NCBI GenBank assembly: GCA_034336665.1 | Contig: CM067584.1 | Span: forward strand, 2,790,001 to 2,854,000 | Origin: Luscinia megarhynchos | Taxonomy: Eukaryota; Chordata; Aves; Passeriformes; Turdidae | Direction of reading: 5' to 3' | Length of the DNA stretch: 64,000 nucleotides | Part shown: piece by piece, positions 50,601-62,437 of the stretch | Layout: each line of letters starts with the position of its first letter | Numbering within the stretch: the first letter of the stretch is position 1 | Translations under genes and position numbers: made by a program | Notes under the pieces: model-generated | What the model was told of the DNA's origin: nothing | What the model saw: the letters and a program-made list of their open reading frames with translations, nothing else | Databases searched by the model: none

Positions 50601-53600
50601 TCTACATTAATGTGCTGTGAGTTATACAGGAAAAAAAGTGAAATATTCCTGAAAATGTGATCAAATATCCATGGAAATGTGGTCAAAGAGCCATGGAAAT
50701 GTGATCAAGTATCCATGGAAATGTGATCAAATATCTACATTAATGTGTGAAATATTCCTGAAAAAGTGATCGAATATTCCTGAAAATGTGATCAAATATT
50801 CCTGAAAATGTGATCAAATATTCACGGAAATGTGATCAAGTATCCACATAATTCTGCTGTGAGTTAGAGAGGAAAAAATGTGAAATATCCATGGAAAAGG
50901 GGTCAAAGAGCCATGGAAATGTGATCAAATATTCCTGAAAATGTGATCAAATATCCATGGAAATGTGGTCAAATGTCTACATTAATGTGCTGTGAGTTAT
51001 AGAGGAAAAAAAGTGAAATATTCCTGAAAATGTGATCAAATATCCATGGAAATGTGGTCAAATGTCTACATTAATGTGCTGTGAGTTATAGAGGAAAAAA
51101 AGTGAAATATTCCTGAAAATGTGATCAAATATCCATCTAACTCTGCTGTGAGTTATAGAGGAAAAAAAGTGAAATATTCCTGAAAATGTGATCAAAGAGC
51201 CATGAAAATGTGATCAAATATCTACATTAATGTGCTGTGAGTTATACAGGAAAAAAAGTGAAATATTCCTGAAAATGTGCTCAAATATTCCTGAAAATGT
51301 GATCAAATAGCCATGGAAAAGGGGTCAAAGAGCCATGGAAATGTGGTCAAATAGCCATGGAAATGTGGTCAAATGTCTACATTAATGTGTGAAATATTCC
51401 TGAAAATGTGATCAAATATTCCTGAAAATGTGATCAAATATTCCTGAAAATGTGATCAAATATTCATGGAAATGTGATCAAATATTCATGGAAATGTGAT
51501 CAAATATCCATGGAAATGTGATCAAGTATCCATCTAACTCTGCTGTGAGTTAGAGAGGAAAAAATGTGAAATATCCATGGAAATGTGGTCAAATAGCCAT
51601 GGAAATGTGATCAAATATCTACATTAATGTGTGAAATGTTCCTGAAAATGTGATCAAATATTCCTGAAAATGTGATCAAATATCCATGAAAATATGATCA
51701 AATATCCATATTGCTCTGCTGTGAGTTATAGAGGGAAAAAATGTGAAATATTCTTGAAAATGTGATCAAATATCCATGGAAATGTGATCAAATATCTACA
51801 TTAATGTGCAGTGAGTTATAGAGGGAAAAATTGTGAAATATCCCTGAAAATGTGATCAAATATCCATCTAACTCTGCTGTGAGTTATAGAGGGAAAAAAT
51901 GTGAAATATTCTTGAAAATGTGATCAAATATCCATATTGCTCTGCTGTGAATTATAGAGGGAAAAAATGTGAAATATCCATGAAAATGTGATCAAGTATC
52001 CATATGACTCTGCTGTGAGTTATAGAGGGAAAAAAAGTGAAATATTCCATGAAAATGTGGTCAAATATCCATATTACTCTGCCATCCCAAACCCAGCAGT
52101 TCTGCTGCAGCTGGAACATCTGGAGCCCCCCAGTGCCTCCATCCCCACCCCAAAAACACGAGTTCTCTTGCAGCTGGAACATCTGGAGCCCCCCCAGCCC
52201 TTCCCCAGCCTTTTCCCCCATCCCAAACCGAGCAGTTCTGCTGCAGCTGGAACATCTGGAACATCTGGAGTCCCCCAGGCCTTCCCCATCCCAAAAACAC
52301 GAGTTCTCTTGCAGCTGGAACATCTGGAGCCCCCCAGAGCCTCCATCCCCACCCCAAAAACATGAGTTCTCTTGCAGCTGGAACATCTGGAGCCCCCCAG
52401 CCCCTCCCCAGCCCAAACCCACGAGTTCTGTTGCAGCTGGAACATCTGGAGCCCCCAGCCCTTCCCCACCCTAAAAACACGAGCTCTGGAGCATCTGGAG
52501 CCCCCCCAGTGCCTCCATCCCCCCTCCCCATCCCAAACCCAGCAGTTCTCTTGCAGCTGGAACATCTGGAACATCTGGAGCCCCCCAGCCCCTCCCCCAT
52601 CCCAAACCCAGCAGTTCTCTTGCAGCTGGAACATCTGGAGCCCCCCAAGTGCCTCCATCCCCCCAGCCCCAAAACCACAGGTTCTCTTGCAGCTGGAACA
52701 TCTGGAGCCCCCAAAGCCTCCATCCCTAGCCCAAAAACACGAATTCTGTTGCAGCTGGAGCATCTGGAGCCCCCAGTGCCTCCATCCCCACCTGCCCCAT
52801 CCCAAAAACAAGCGTTCTCTTGCAGCTGGAACATCTGGAACCCCCCAGTGCCTCCATCCCCACCCCAAAAACCACGAGTTCTGTTGCAGCTGGAACATCT
52901 GGACCCCCTCAGAGCCTCCATCCCCCCTCCCACCCCAAAAACACGAGCTCTGTTGCATCTGGAGCCCCCAGAGCCTCCATCCCCATCCCAAACCCAGCAG
53001 TTCTGCTTGCAGCTGGAACATCTGGAGCCCCCAGAGCCTCCATCCCCACCCCAAAACCACGAGTTCTGTTGCAGCTGGAGCATCTGGAGCCCGCCAGCCC
53101 CTCCCCACCCCAAAACCACGAGTTCTGTTGCATCTGGAGCCCCCCAGAGCCTCCATCCCCATCCCAAACCCAGCAGTTCTCTTGCAGCTGGAGCATCTGG
53201 AGCCTCCCAGAGCCTCGATCTCCCCCTCCCCCAGCCCAAAACCACGAGTTCTGTTGCATCTGGAGCCCCCCAGAGCCTCCATCCCCAGCCCAAAACCACG
53301 AGTTCTCTTGCAGCTGGAACATCTGGAGCCCCCCAGAGCCTCCATCCCCACCCAAAACCGAGTTCTGTTGCAGCTGGAGCATCTGGAGCCCCCCAGTGCC
53401 TCCATCCCCCTCCATCCCAAACCCAGCAGTTCTCTTGCAGCTGGAACACCTGGATCCCCCAGCCTCCATCCCACCTAAAAACACAGCTCTCTTGCAGCTG
53501 GAACATCTGGACCACCAGCCTCAGCCAGCTCCCCCATCCCAAACCGAGCAGTTCTGCTGCAGCTGGAACATCTGGAGCCCCCCAGAGCCTTCATCCCCAC

Positions 53601-56600
53601 CCCAAAACACGAATTCTGTTGCAGCTGGAACATCTGGATCCCTCCCAAGCCTCCATCCCCAGCCCAAAACCACGAGTTCTCTTGCAGCTGGAACATCTGG
53701 AGCCCCCAGAGCCTCCATCCCCACCCCAAAAACACGAGTTCTGTTGCAGCTGGAACACCTGGATCCCCCAGTGCCTCCATCCCCACCTGCCCCATCCCAA
53801 AACAAGCGTTCTCTTGCAGCTGGAGCATCTGGAACCCCCAGTGCCTCCATACAAAACCAGTTCTGTTGCATCTGGGCCCCGAGCCTCCATCCACCCAAAA
53901 ACACGAGTTCTCTTGCGGCTGAGACATCTGGAGCCCCCCAGAGCCTCCATCCCCCTCCCATCCCAAACCCAGCAGTTCTCTTGCAGCTGGAACATCTGGA
54001 TTCCCCCAGCCCTTCCCCATCCCAAACCCAGCAGCTCTCTTGCAGCTGGAACACCTGGATCCCCAGCCCCTCCCCCAGCCCGGGTAATGTCTGCCCCCGT
54101 TTCTCTCATCCGCAGCGTGGGGCTTTGGTTTTCTCAGCGTGTCCCTGATAAACGCGGCCTCCCTGCTCGGAGTGCTCATCGTGCCCTGCTCCCGGACGGC
54201 GTTTTTCAGCCGGGTGCTGCTGTTTTTCATCGCCCTGTCCATCGGCACGCTGCTCTCTAACGCGCTGCTGCAGCTCGTCCCCGAGGTAGAGCCGCCCCCG
54301 GCCCCGCTGCTCCGCCCCGGCTCCTCCCCAGGCTCGGGCTCGGCTCGGGGGCTCTGCAGGGTCGGGACCCCCCCCGAGCACCAGGAAACCCCCAGCGTCC
54401 CCCCGGGTGGGATGGGCGGGAGGTGTTGGTGATGGAGGGATGGAGGGATGCGCGCAGATGTCGCTGAAATGTTGCTGAAAATGTGGTTGGATATCAAACT
54501 GTGAAATATCCATGAAAATATGGTCAAATATCCATATAACTGCTGGGAGTTATAGAGGGAAAAAATGGAAATATTCCTGAAAATGTGATCAAATATCCAG
54601 CTAATTCTGCTGGGAGTTATAGAGTGAAAAAATGTGAAATATCCATGATAATATGGTCAAATATCCATCTAACTCTGCTGTGAGTTATAGAGGGAAAAAA
54701 ATTGAAATATTCCTAAAAATGTGATCAGATATCCATCTAACTCTGCTGGGAGTTATAGAGGGAAAAAATGGAAATATTCCTGAAAATGTGATCAAATATC
54801 CAGCTAAATCTGCTGTGAGTTATACAGGGAAAAAAGTGTGAAATATCCATGAAAATATCGATCAAATATCCATCTAATTCTGCTGGGAGTTATAGAGGGG
54901 AAAAAATTGAAATATTGCTGAAAATGTGATCAGATATCAGACTAACTCTGCTGGGAGTTATAGAGGGAAAAAAAGTGAAATATCCATGAAAATATGGTCA
55001 AATATCCACATAACTCTCTTTTATGAGTTATAGAAGGAAAAAAAATGTGAAATATCCATGAAAATATGAACAAATATCCATCTAACTCTGCTGGGAGTTA
55101 TAGAGGGAAAACAAATTTAACTATTCCTGAAAATGTGATCAAATATCCATATAAAAGCAAGGAGAATAACCTGGAGAAGCACCAGCTCCCTCTGCAATCA
55201 GCCAATTTTTACAAATCCTTTAATTGGTTTTTTTCCTCCCTCCACCTGATTTCCCAGCCCGTGGTTCTGGTTTCCAAGAGGTTTCCTGGTGCTCTGATGG
55301 GACCGACAGAAATATCACGAATTAATTGTGTTGTAATTTGATGCTTTTATTTTGGGTTTCTACAGTAATTGAGCAGTTCTGGAGCTGAACAAATAAATCC
55401 CCCTGGACTGGAAACCTTTGGAATGTGGTCCAGGCACCTCCTCGGAGGATGAGCTGGGTTTAAAATCCAGCTTTGAAATTCCAGTGGGTTTTCCCCTTTG
55501 CTGCCAGGCAGCAAATGTCTTATCTGTGCTGTGAGATTTTATTTTTTATTTCTTTTTTCAAGGCTCCTTTTTCAGCTCTAGAACTGCAACTTTTATTTGC
55601 TGGAGGTATAAAAAGCACCTCGAATTGCTGAAGTGTTGGGGGTCACTCCAGCCCCAGCAGCTGCTCTGGCTGCAGGGCAGGGATGGAGTGTGGAGGTGCT
55701 GGGGGAACCTGGTGCTCTGTGGCTTTGGGAATGACACACCCAGACAGTTTTGGCTACTGGAACACACCTGGCTGCTCTGTATTTTTGGGAATAACCCACC
55801 CAGCAGAGCTGTGGCTACTGGAACACACCTGGCTGCTCTGTATTTTTGGGAATGACACACCTAACAGGGAGTTTTGGCTAGCTGGAGCACACCTGGCTGC
55901 TCTGTATTTTTGGCAATAACCCACCCAGACAGTTTTGGCTACTGGAACACACCTGGCTACCCTGTATTTTTGGGAATAACCCAGACAGTTTTGTCTAGCT
56001 GGAACACACCTGGCTGCTCTGTATTTTTGGCAATGACACACCCAGACAGTTTTGGCTACTGGAACACACCTGTCTCTGTATTTTTGGGGATTACCCAGCA
56101 GAGCTGTGGCTAGCTGGAACACACCTGGCTGCTCTGTATTTTTGGGAATTACCCACCCAGACAGTTTTGGCTGGCTGGAGCACACCTGGCTACTCTGTAT
56201 TTTTGGGAATGATACACCCAGAGAGTTTTGGCTAGCTGGAACACACCTGGCTGCTCTGTATTTTTGGGAATAACCCAGCAGAGCTGTGGCTAGCTGGAAC
56301 ACACCTGGCTACTCTGTATTTTTGGGAATTACCCACCCAGAGAGTTTTGGCTGGCTGGAGCACACCTGGCTACTCTGTATTTTTGGGAATTACCCACCCA
56401 GAGAGTTTTGGCTAGCTGGAACACACCTGGCTGCTCTGTATTTTTGGGAATTACCCAGCAGAGTTTTGGCTAGCTGGAGCACACCTGGCTGCTCTGTATT
56501 TTTGGGAATTACCCAGCAGAGCTGTGACTAGCTGGAGCACACCTGGCTACTCTGTATTTTTGGGAATTTCCCAGTAGAGTTTTGGCTAGCTGGAACACAC

Positions 56601-59600
56601 CTGTCTCTGTATTTTTGGGAATAACCCAGCAGAGCTGTGACTAGCTGGAACACACCTGGCTACTCTGTATTTTTGGGAATTACCCACCCAGAGAGTTTTG
56701 GCTAGCTGGAACACACCTGGCTGCTCTGTATTTTTGGGAATGACACACCTAGCAGAGTTTTGGCTACTGGAACACACCTGGCTGCTCTGTATTTTTGGGA
56801 ATGACACACCCAGAGAGTTTTGGCTACTGGAACACACCTGGCTACTCTGTATTTTTTGGGAATGACACACCTAACAGAGTTTTGGCTAGCTGGAACACAC
56901 CTGGCTACTCTGTATTTTTGGGAATTTCCCAGTAGAGTTTTGGCTAGCTGGAGCACACCTGGCTACTCTGTATTTTTGGGAATTTCCCAGTAGAGTTTTG
57001 GCTAGCTGGAGCACACCTGGCTACTCTGTATTTTTGGGAATGACACACCCAGAGCTGTGGCTAGCTGGAGCACACCTGGCTACTCTGTATTTTTTGGGAA
57101 TGACCCACCCAGAGAGTTTTGGCTAGCTGGAGCACACCTGGCTACTCTGTATTTTTGGGAATGACACACCCAGAGAGTTTTGGCTACTGGAACACAACCT
57201 GGCTGCTCTGTATTTTTGGGAATTACCCAGCAGAGTTTTGGCTAGCTGGAGCACACCTGGCTACTCTGTATTTTTGGGAATGACACACCCAGAGAGTTTT
57301 GGCTAGCTGGAGCACACCTGGCTGCTCTTTGGGAATTTCCCAGCAGAGCTGTGACTAGCTGGAACACACCTGGCTGCTCTGTATTTTTGGGAATAACCCA
57401 CCCAGCAGAGTTTTGGCTAGCTGGAGCACACCTGGCTACTCTGTATTTTTGGGAATTTCCCAGCAGAGCTGTGGCTAGCTGGAGCACACCTGGCTGCTCT
57501 GTATTTTTGGGAATAACCCAGCAGAGTTTTGGCTAGCTGGAGCACACCTGGCTACTCTGTATTTTTGGGAATAACCCAGCAGAGCTGTGGCTAGCTGGAG
57601 CACACCTGGCTGCTCTGTATTTTTGGGAATAACCCACCCAGAGAGTTTTGGCTAGCTGGAACACACCTGTCTCTGTATTTTTGGGAATAACCCACCCAGA
57701 GAGTTTTGGCTACTGGAACACACCTGTCTCTGTATTTTTGGGAATAACCCAGCAGAACTGTGACTAGCTGGAACACAACCTGGCTACCAAACCTTTTCCC
57801 AAAGCCGCTCAGCACCCGGTTCTCCCCTCGGCGGCGGCGCTGCATAAATGAGAATCACTAATGAATTTCCTCTTGTCTCCTCTCTCTCTGCCTGGCGGGG
57901 ACCCTCCCCTCCCACCCCGCCCTGCCCTGCCCTGCTCGGGGGTGGGCTGTGCCAGTCTGGGGGTTCGGTTTGCTCTGCGTCTCCGTCATCTCGCTGTGCT
58001 CGCTGGCGGGGGCCAGCGTGGTGCCCTTCATGAGGAAGACGTTTTACAAGCGGCTGCTGCTCTACTTCATAGCTCTGGCGATTGGAACTCTCTACTCCAA
58101 CGCCCTCTTCCAGCTCATCCCCGAGGTAGGGGCGGCGCCGCTGCCTCGGGCGGGGCGGTCTGGCTGGCCCGGGCTCGCTGGGGCTGCGCAGGGGCAGCGG
58201 CTCCGAGGGCAGCCCGAGCGGCAGGGAGGGGCTGGGGCACTCCCGGCGCAGGGAATCCTTTCAGTGCCTTTTTTATTGAATTTATTGGCTTTTTTATTGA
58301 ATTTATTAGCTTTTTTATTGAATTTATTGGCTTTTTTAGTGCTTTTTTTTTTGGTTTTTTAGTGCCTTTTTTGGCTTATTGACTTTTTATTGACTTTTTT
58401 TTTGCCTTTTTCTGGTCTTTTTATTACCTTTTTCTAGCTTTTTAGTGTCTTTTTTTGGTTTTTTATTGCCTTTTTTGGTTTTTTAGTGCCTTTTTTTTTG
58501 TTTTTTAGTGCCTTCTTTTTGCTTTTTTTTGCCTTTTTTGGATTTATATAACCTTTTTCTGGCTTTTTGTTGATTTCTTTTGGCTTTTTGTTGACTTTTG
58601 GCTTTTTGTTGACTTTTTTTTGTTTTTTAGTGCCTTTTTCTGGCTTTTTGTTGACTTTTTTTGGCTTTTTAATGACTTTTTTTGGCTTTGCATTGCCATT
58701 TTTGGCTTTTTAGTTCCTTTTTTTGGCTTTTTAGTTCCTTTTTTTGGCTTTTTAGTGCCTTTTTTGGCTATTTGTTGACTTTTTTTGGCTTTTTAGTGCC
58801 TTTTTTTTGCTTTTTATTGACTTTTTGGCTTTTTATTGCCTTTTTTGGCTTATTATTGCCTTTTATTTGCTTTTTTTTCCTTTTATTGGATTTATATAAC
58901 CTGTTTTTGGCTTTATTGACTTTTTTGGCTTTTTATTGCCCTTTTTGGCTTTTTATTGCCCTTTTTGGCTTTTTATTGCCCTTTTTGGCTTTTTATTGCT
59001 CCTTTTCTATATTTTTATTGCCTTTTTTTGGCTTTTCATTGCCTTTTTGGCTTTTTATTGCCTTTTTTGCTTTTCATTGCCTTTTTTGGCTTTTTTTGCC
59101 TTTTTGGGCTTTTTATTGCCTTTTCTGGCTATTTATTGGCCTTTTTTTGCATCTTATTGGGGGTTTTTTGGCTTTTATTGCCTTTTTTTGGCTTTTCATT
59201 GCCTTTTTTGGCTTTTTTTGCCTTTTTGGGCTTTTTATTGCCTTTTCTGGCTATTTATTGGCCTTTTTTTGCATCTTATTGGGGTTTTTTTTGGCTTTTA
59301 TTGCCTTTTCTGACTTTTCATTCCTTTTTTTGGCTTTTTATTGCCTTTTTTTGCTTTTCATTGCCTTTTTTGGCTTTTTTTGCCTTTTTGGGCTTTTTAT
59401 TGCCTTTTCTGGCTATTTATTGGCCTTTTTTTGCATCTTATTGGGGTTTTTTTTGGCTTTTATTGCCTTTTCTGACTTTTCATTCCTTTTTTTGGCTTTT
59501 TATCCCCTTTTTTTGGCTTTTTATCCCCTTTTTTTGGCTTTTTATCCCTTTTTTGGCTTTTCATTCCCTTTTTTTGGCTTTTTATCCCCTTTTTTTGGCT

Positions 59601-62431
59601 TTTTATCCCCTTTTTTGGCTTTTCATTCCCTTTTTTTGGCTTTTTATTCCTTTTTTTGGCTTTTTATCCCCTTTTTTTGGCTTTTTATCCCCTTTTTTGG
59701 CTTTTTATCCCCTTTTTTTGGCTTTTTATCCCCTTTTTTGGCTTTTCATTCCCTTTTTTTGGCTTTTCATTCCCTTTTTTGGCTTTTTATCCCCTTTTTT
59801 TTGGCTTTTCATTCCCTTTTTTGGCCTTTTTATCCCCTTTTTTGGCTTTTTATCCCCTTTTTTGCTTTTTCATTCCCTTTTTTTGGCTTTTCATTCCCTT
59901 TTTTGGCTTTTTATCCCCTTTTTTTTGGCTTTTCATTCCCTTTTTTTGGCTTTTTATCCCCTTTTTTTGGCTTTTTATCCCCTTTTTTGGCTTTTCATTC
60001 CCTTTTTTTGGCTTTTCATTCCCTTTTTTTGGCTTTTCATTCCCTTTTTTTGGCTTTTTATCCCCTTTTTTTGGCTTTTTATCCCCTTTTTTTGGCTTTT
60101 TATCCCCTTTTCTGGCTTTTTCCAGCCCCGGGGGCAGAGCAGAGCCCGGTGGGTGAGGCGATGAGGGAGATGCGAGGTGCTCAGAGGTTTTTTTGTGCGA
60201 GAGCTCCGAGCTCAGCCCGGGGCAGGGGCAGGGCAGGGACCCTGCCCGGAGCTGCCCCTCACCCTGCCCCGTGCCCCCGCAGGCGTTCGGCTTCAACCCG
60301 CAGGAGAACGGGTACATCTCCAAATCCGCCGTGGTCTTCGGGGGCTTCTACCTCTTCTTCTTCACAGAGAAAATCCTCAAGATGCTCCTGAAGCAGAAGG
60401 ACCAGGTGAGGCGGGGCAGGGGGTGGGAAAGAGAAGGGATTTTGGGATGGATGGGTGGGAAAAAAACATGGATTTTGGGATGGTGGGACAGGAAACAGGA
60501 ATTTCAGGATGGTGGGGTTGGAAAGATTAGGAATTTTGGGATGGTGGGGTGGGAAAAACATGGGTTTTGGGATGGTGGGACAGGAGACAGCAGGAATTTC
60601 GGGATGGTTGGGTGGGAAACATCAGGAATTTCGGGATGGTGGGGTGGGAAAGAGCAGGGATTTTGGGATAATGGGGTGGGAAAGAGCAGGGATTTTGGGA
60701 TAATGGGGTGGGAAAGAGCAGGATTTTGGGATGGTGGGATGGGAAAGAGCAGGAATTTTGGGATGGTGGGACAGGAAACAGGAATTTCAGGATGGTGGGG
60801 TTGGAAAGATTAGGAATTTTGGGATGGTGGGGTGGGAAAGAGCAGGAATTTTGGGATAATGGGGTGGGAAAGAGCAGGATTTTGGGATAATGGGGTGGGA
60901 AAGAGCAGGAATTTGGGATGGTGGGGTGGCAAACATCAGGAATTTTGGGATGGCTGGATGGGAAACATCAGGAATTTTGGGATGGTGGCGTTGGAAAGAT
61001 TAGGAATTTGGGGATACTGGGATGGGAAAGAGCAGGGATTTTGGCATGGCTGAGTGGGGAAGAGCAGGGATTTTGGGATGGTGGGACAGGAAAGAGCAGG
61101 GATTTTGGGATGGATGGGTGGGAAAAAACATGGATTTTGGGATGGTGGGACAGGAAACAGGAATTTCAGGATGGTGGGGTTGGAAAGATTAGGAATTTTG
61201 GGATGGTGGGGTGGGAAAGAGCAGGAATTTTGGGATAATGGGGTGGGAAAGAGCAGGATTTTGGGATGGTGGGATGGGAAAGAGCAGGGATTTTTGGGGA
61301 TAATGGGGTGGGGAAAGAGCAGGATTTTGGGATAATGGGGTGGGAAAGAGCAGGAATTTGGGATAGTGGGGTGGAAAACATCAGGAATTTTGGGATGGCT
61401 GGATGGGAAACATCAGGAATTTTGGGATGGTGGCGTTGGAAAGATTAGGAATTTGGGGATACTGGGATGGGAAAGAGCAGGGATTTTGAGATTGTGTGAT
61501 GGGAAAGAGCAGGAGTATTGGCATGGCTGAGTGGGGAAGAGCAGGGATTTTGGGATGGTGGGACAGGAAACAGCAGGGATTTTGGGATGGTGTGAGGGGA
61601 AACATCAGGAATTTCGGGATGGTGGGGTGGGGAAGAGCAGGGATTTTGGGATGGCGGGTTGGGAAACAGCAGGGATTTTGGGATGGTGTGAGGGGAAACA
61701 TCAGGAATTTCGGGATGGCGGTGGGGTGGGACAGAGCAGGGATTTCGGGATGGCGGGGTGGGAAACACCAGGAATTTTGGGATGGTGGGACAGGAAAGAG
61801 CAGGAATTTTGGGATAATGGGGTGGGAAAGAGCAGGAATTTTGGGATGGTGGGGTGGGATAGAGCAGGAATTTTGGGATGGCTGGATGGGAAACATCAGG
61901 AATATTGGGATGGTGGGGATGGAAACAGCAGGAATTTTGGGATTGTGAGATGAGAAACACCAGGAATTTCGGGATGGTGGGGGTGGGAAAGAGCAGGGAT
62001 TTTGGGATAATGGGGTGGGAAAGAGCAGTAATATTGGGATTGTGAGATGAGAAATACCAGGAATTTCGGGATGGCGAGGTGGGACAGAGCAGGAATTTTG
62101 GGATGGCGGGGTGGGAAACACCAGGAATTTTGGGATGGCTGGATGGGAAAGAGCAGGAATTTCAGGATGGTGGGGTTGGAAAGATTAGGAATTTTGGGAT
62201 ACTGGGATGGGAAAGAGCAGGAATTTCGGGATGACTGCCCCTGGCCCCGCCCCGCAGCGGCAGCACGGGCACAGCCACTACGGCCCCGGGGCCGCGGGCG
62301 GCCGGAAGGAGCAGGAGGAGGGAGTGACCGAGAAGCTGCAGAACGGGGACCTGGCGCACATGATCCCCGGCGAGCCCGAGCGCCGCGCCCCGGGCGGGGA
62401 CCCCGCGGGCTCCGGCACCCTGTCCGTGCAG
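47637..62431 (+). CDS. SLC39A14: Zinc/iron/manganese importer ZIP14 (3'-partial)
   Basis: Plasma-membrane and endosomal importer of Zn, Mn and non-transferrin iron. Coding exons: 47637-47876, 49575-49758, one of 54116-54285 or 57956-58125, 60283-60405, 62258-62431; 297 residues of a protein usually about 490 long. The leader [20 protein letters not shown] is a signal peptide. An ectodomain follows with [20 protein letters not shown], an NGS glycosylation sequon, and conserved [17 protein letters not shown]. Then come TM1-TM2 (alternative exons), [20 protein letters not shown] with TM3 ([17 protein letters not shown]), and the cytoplasmic loop with HGHSHYGP and [18 protein letters not shown]. 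The histidine cluster is shorter than the mammalian HHHGHSHY. The ATG lies 14 bases into an exon after CCCCGCAG. The helices holding the metal site are past the window end, so transport residues cannot be checked. Confidence 0.96.
47850..49540 (+). repeat. SLC39A14: Repeat array carrying six decayed copies of the SLC39A14 exon 2 end and donor
   Basis: The base unit is about 25-30 bases (CCCCAAAACTTCCTGGGGAC, CTTCCCTGGGGAACCCC). Within it the exon 2 end GCAGCGACAGCGCGGACCTC with ACCCGGGTGAGC recurs near 47985, 48137, 48560, 48739, 48916 and 49086, progressively mutated. The first intronic copy is almost identical to the exon. Confidence 0.93.
49890..52085. repeat. AT-rich satellite upstream of SLC39A14 first exon 4
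   Basis: Two to three short modules are shuffled: ATGTGATCAAATATCCATGG, AAATATTCCTGAAAATGTG, CTACATTAATGTGCTGTGAG and TTATAGAGGAAAAAAAGTG. It is strongly AT-rich in an otherwise GC-rich gene. No coding sequence is seen. Confidence 0.96.
52086..54075. repeat. About 63-base minisatellite with acceptor-like motif, before SLC39A14 first exon 4
   Basis: About thirty units containing GAGTTCTCTTGCAGCTGGAA, CATCTGGAGCCCCCCAGAGC and CTCCATCCCCACCCCAAAAA. Each has TTCTCTTGCAG or TTCTGTTGCAG, resembling a 3' splice site. Confidence 0.96.
54116..54285 (+). CDS. SLC39A14: SLC39A14 alternative exon 4, first copy (FLSVSLIN type)
   Basis: Acceptor CTCATCCGCAG, donor GAG|GTAGAG, 170 bases, phase 1 to 0. It encodes [20 protein letters not shown] through [20 protein letters not shown], that is TM1 and TM2. 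It resembles the human alternative exon that has FLSVSLIN and a Cys after VLP (here [10 protein letters not shown]). I leave the 4A/4B naming open. Confidence 0.93.
54440..55160. repeat. Continuation of the AT-rich satellite downstream of the first exon 4
   Basis: The same modules as 49890-52085 (TGTGATCAAATATCCATCTA, CTCTGCTGGGAGTTATAGAG). The satellite therefore flanks the alternative exon and its minisatellite on both sides. 55160-55640 is unique AT-rich intron with nothing recognised. Confidence 0.94.
55730..57790. repeat. About 60-base satellite between the two alternative exons
   Basis: Units contain TTTTGGCTAGCTGGAACACA, CCTGGCTACTCTGTATTTTT and GGGAATTACCCACCCAGAGA. Shorter variants lack CCACC or GCTAG. 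It ends about 165 bases before the second alternative exon. Confidence 0.96.
57956..58125 (+). CDS. SLC39A14: SLC39A14 alternative exon 4, second copy ([11 protein letters not shown] type)
   Basis: Also 170 bases with the same phases (acceptor GCTGTGCCAG, donor GAG|GTAGGG). It encodes [40 protein letters not shown] and [17 protein letters not shown], close to the canonical human exon. It is the likely mutually exclusive partner of 54116-54285. Confidence 0.95.
58250..60125. repeat. T-rich satellite (about 20 bases) in SLC39A14 intron 4
   Basis: Units are TTTTTTGGCTTTTTATTGCC and TTTTGGCTTTTTATCCCC. The plus strand is overwhelmingly T. Early copies carry GAATTTATTGGC. The array ends about 160 bases before the acceptor of exon 5. 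Confidence 0.96.
60420..62238. repeat. 32-base minisatellite in SLC39A14 intron 5
   Basis: Units of AGGAATTTTGGGATGGTGGG plus GTGGGAAAGAGC fill the intron from just after the donor at 60406 to about 20 bases before the acceptor at 62257. Variants include ATAATGGGG, ACAGGAAAC and GGTTGGAAAGATT. Confidence 0.96.
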
Positions 62432-62437
62432 GTGAGC

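Noticed and set aside
58682..60391. Hydrophobic 569-codon frame that looks like a membrane protein
   Set aside because: A T-rich satellite necessarily encodes Phe/Leu-rich peptide. It has no start context and no homology.
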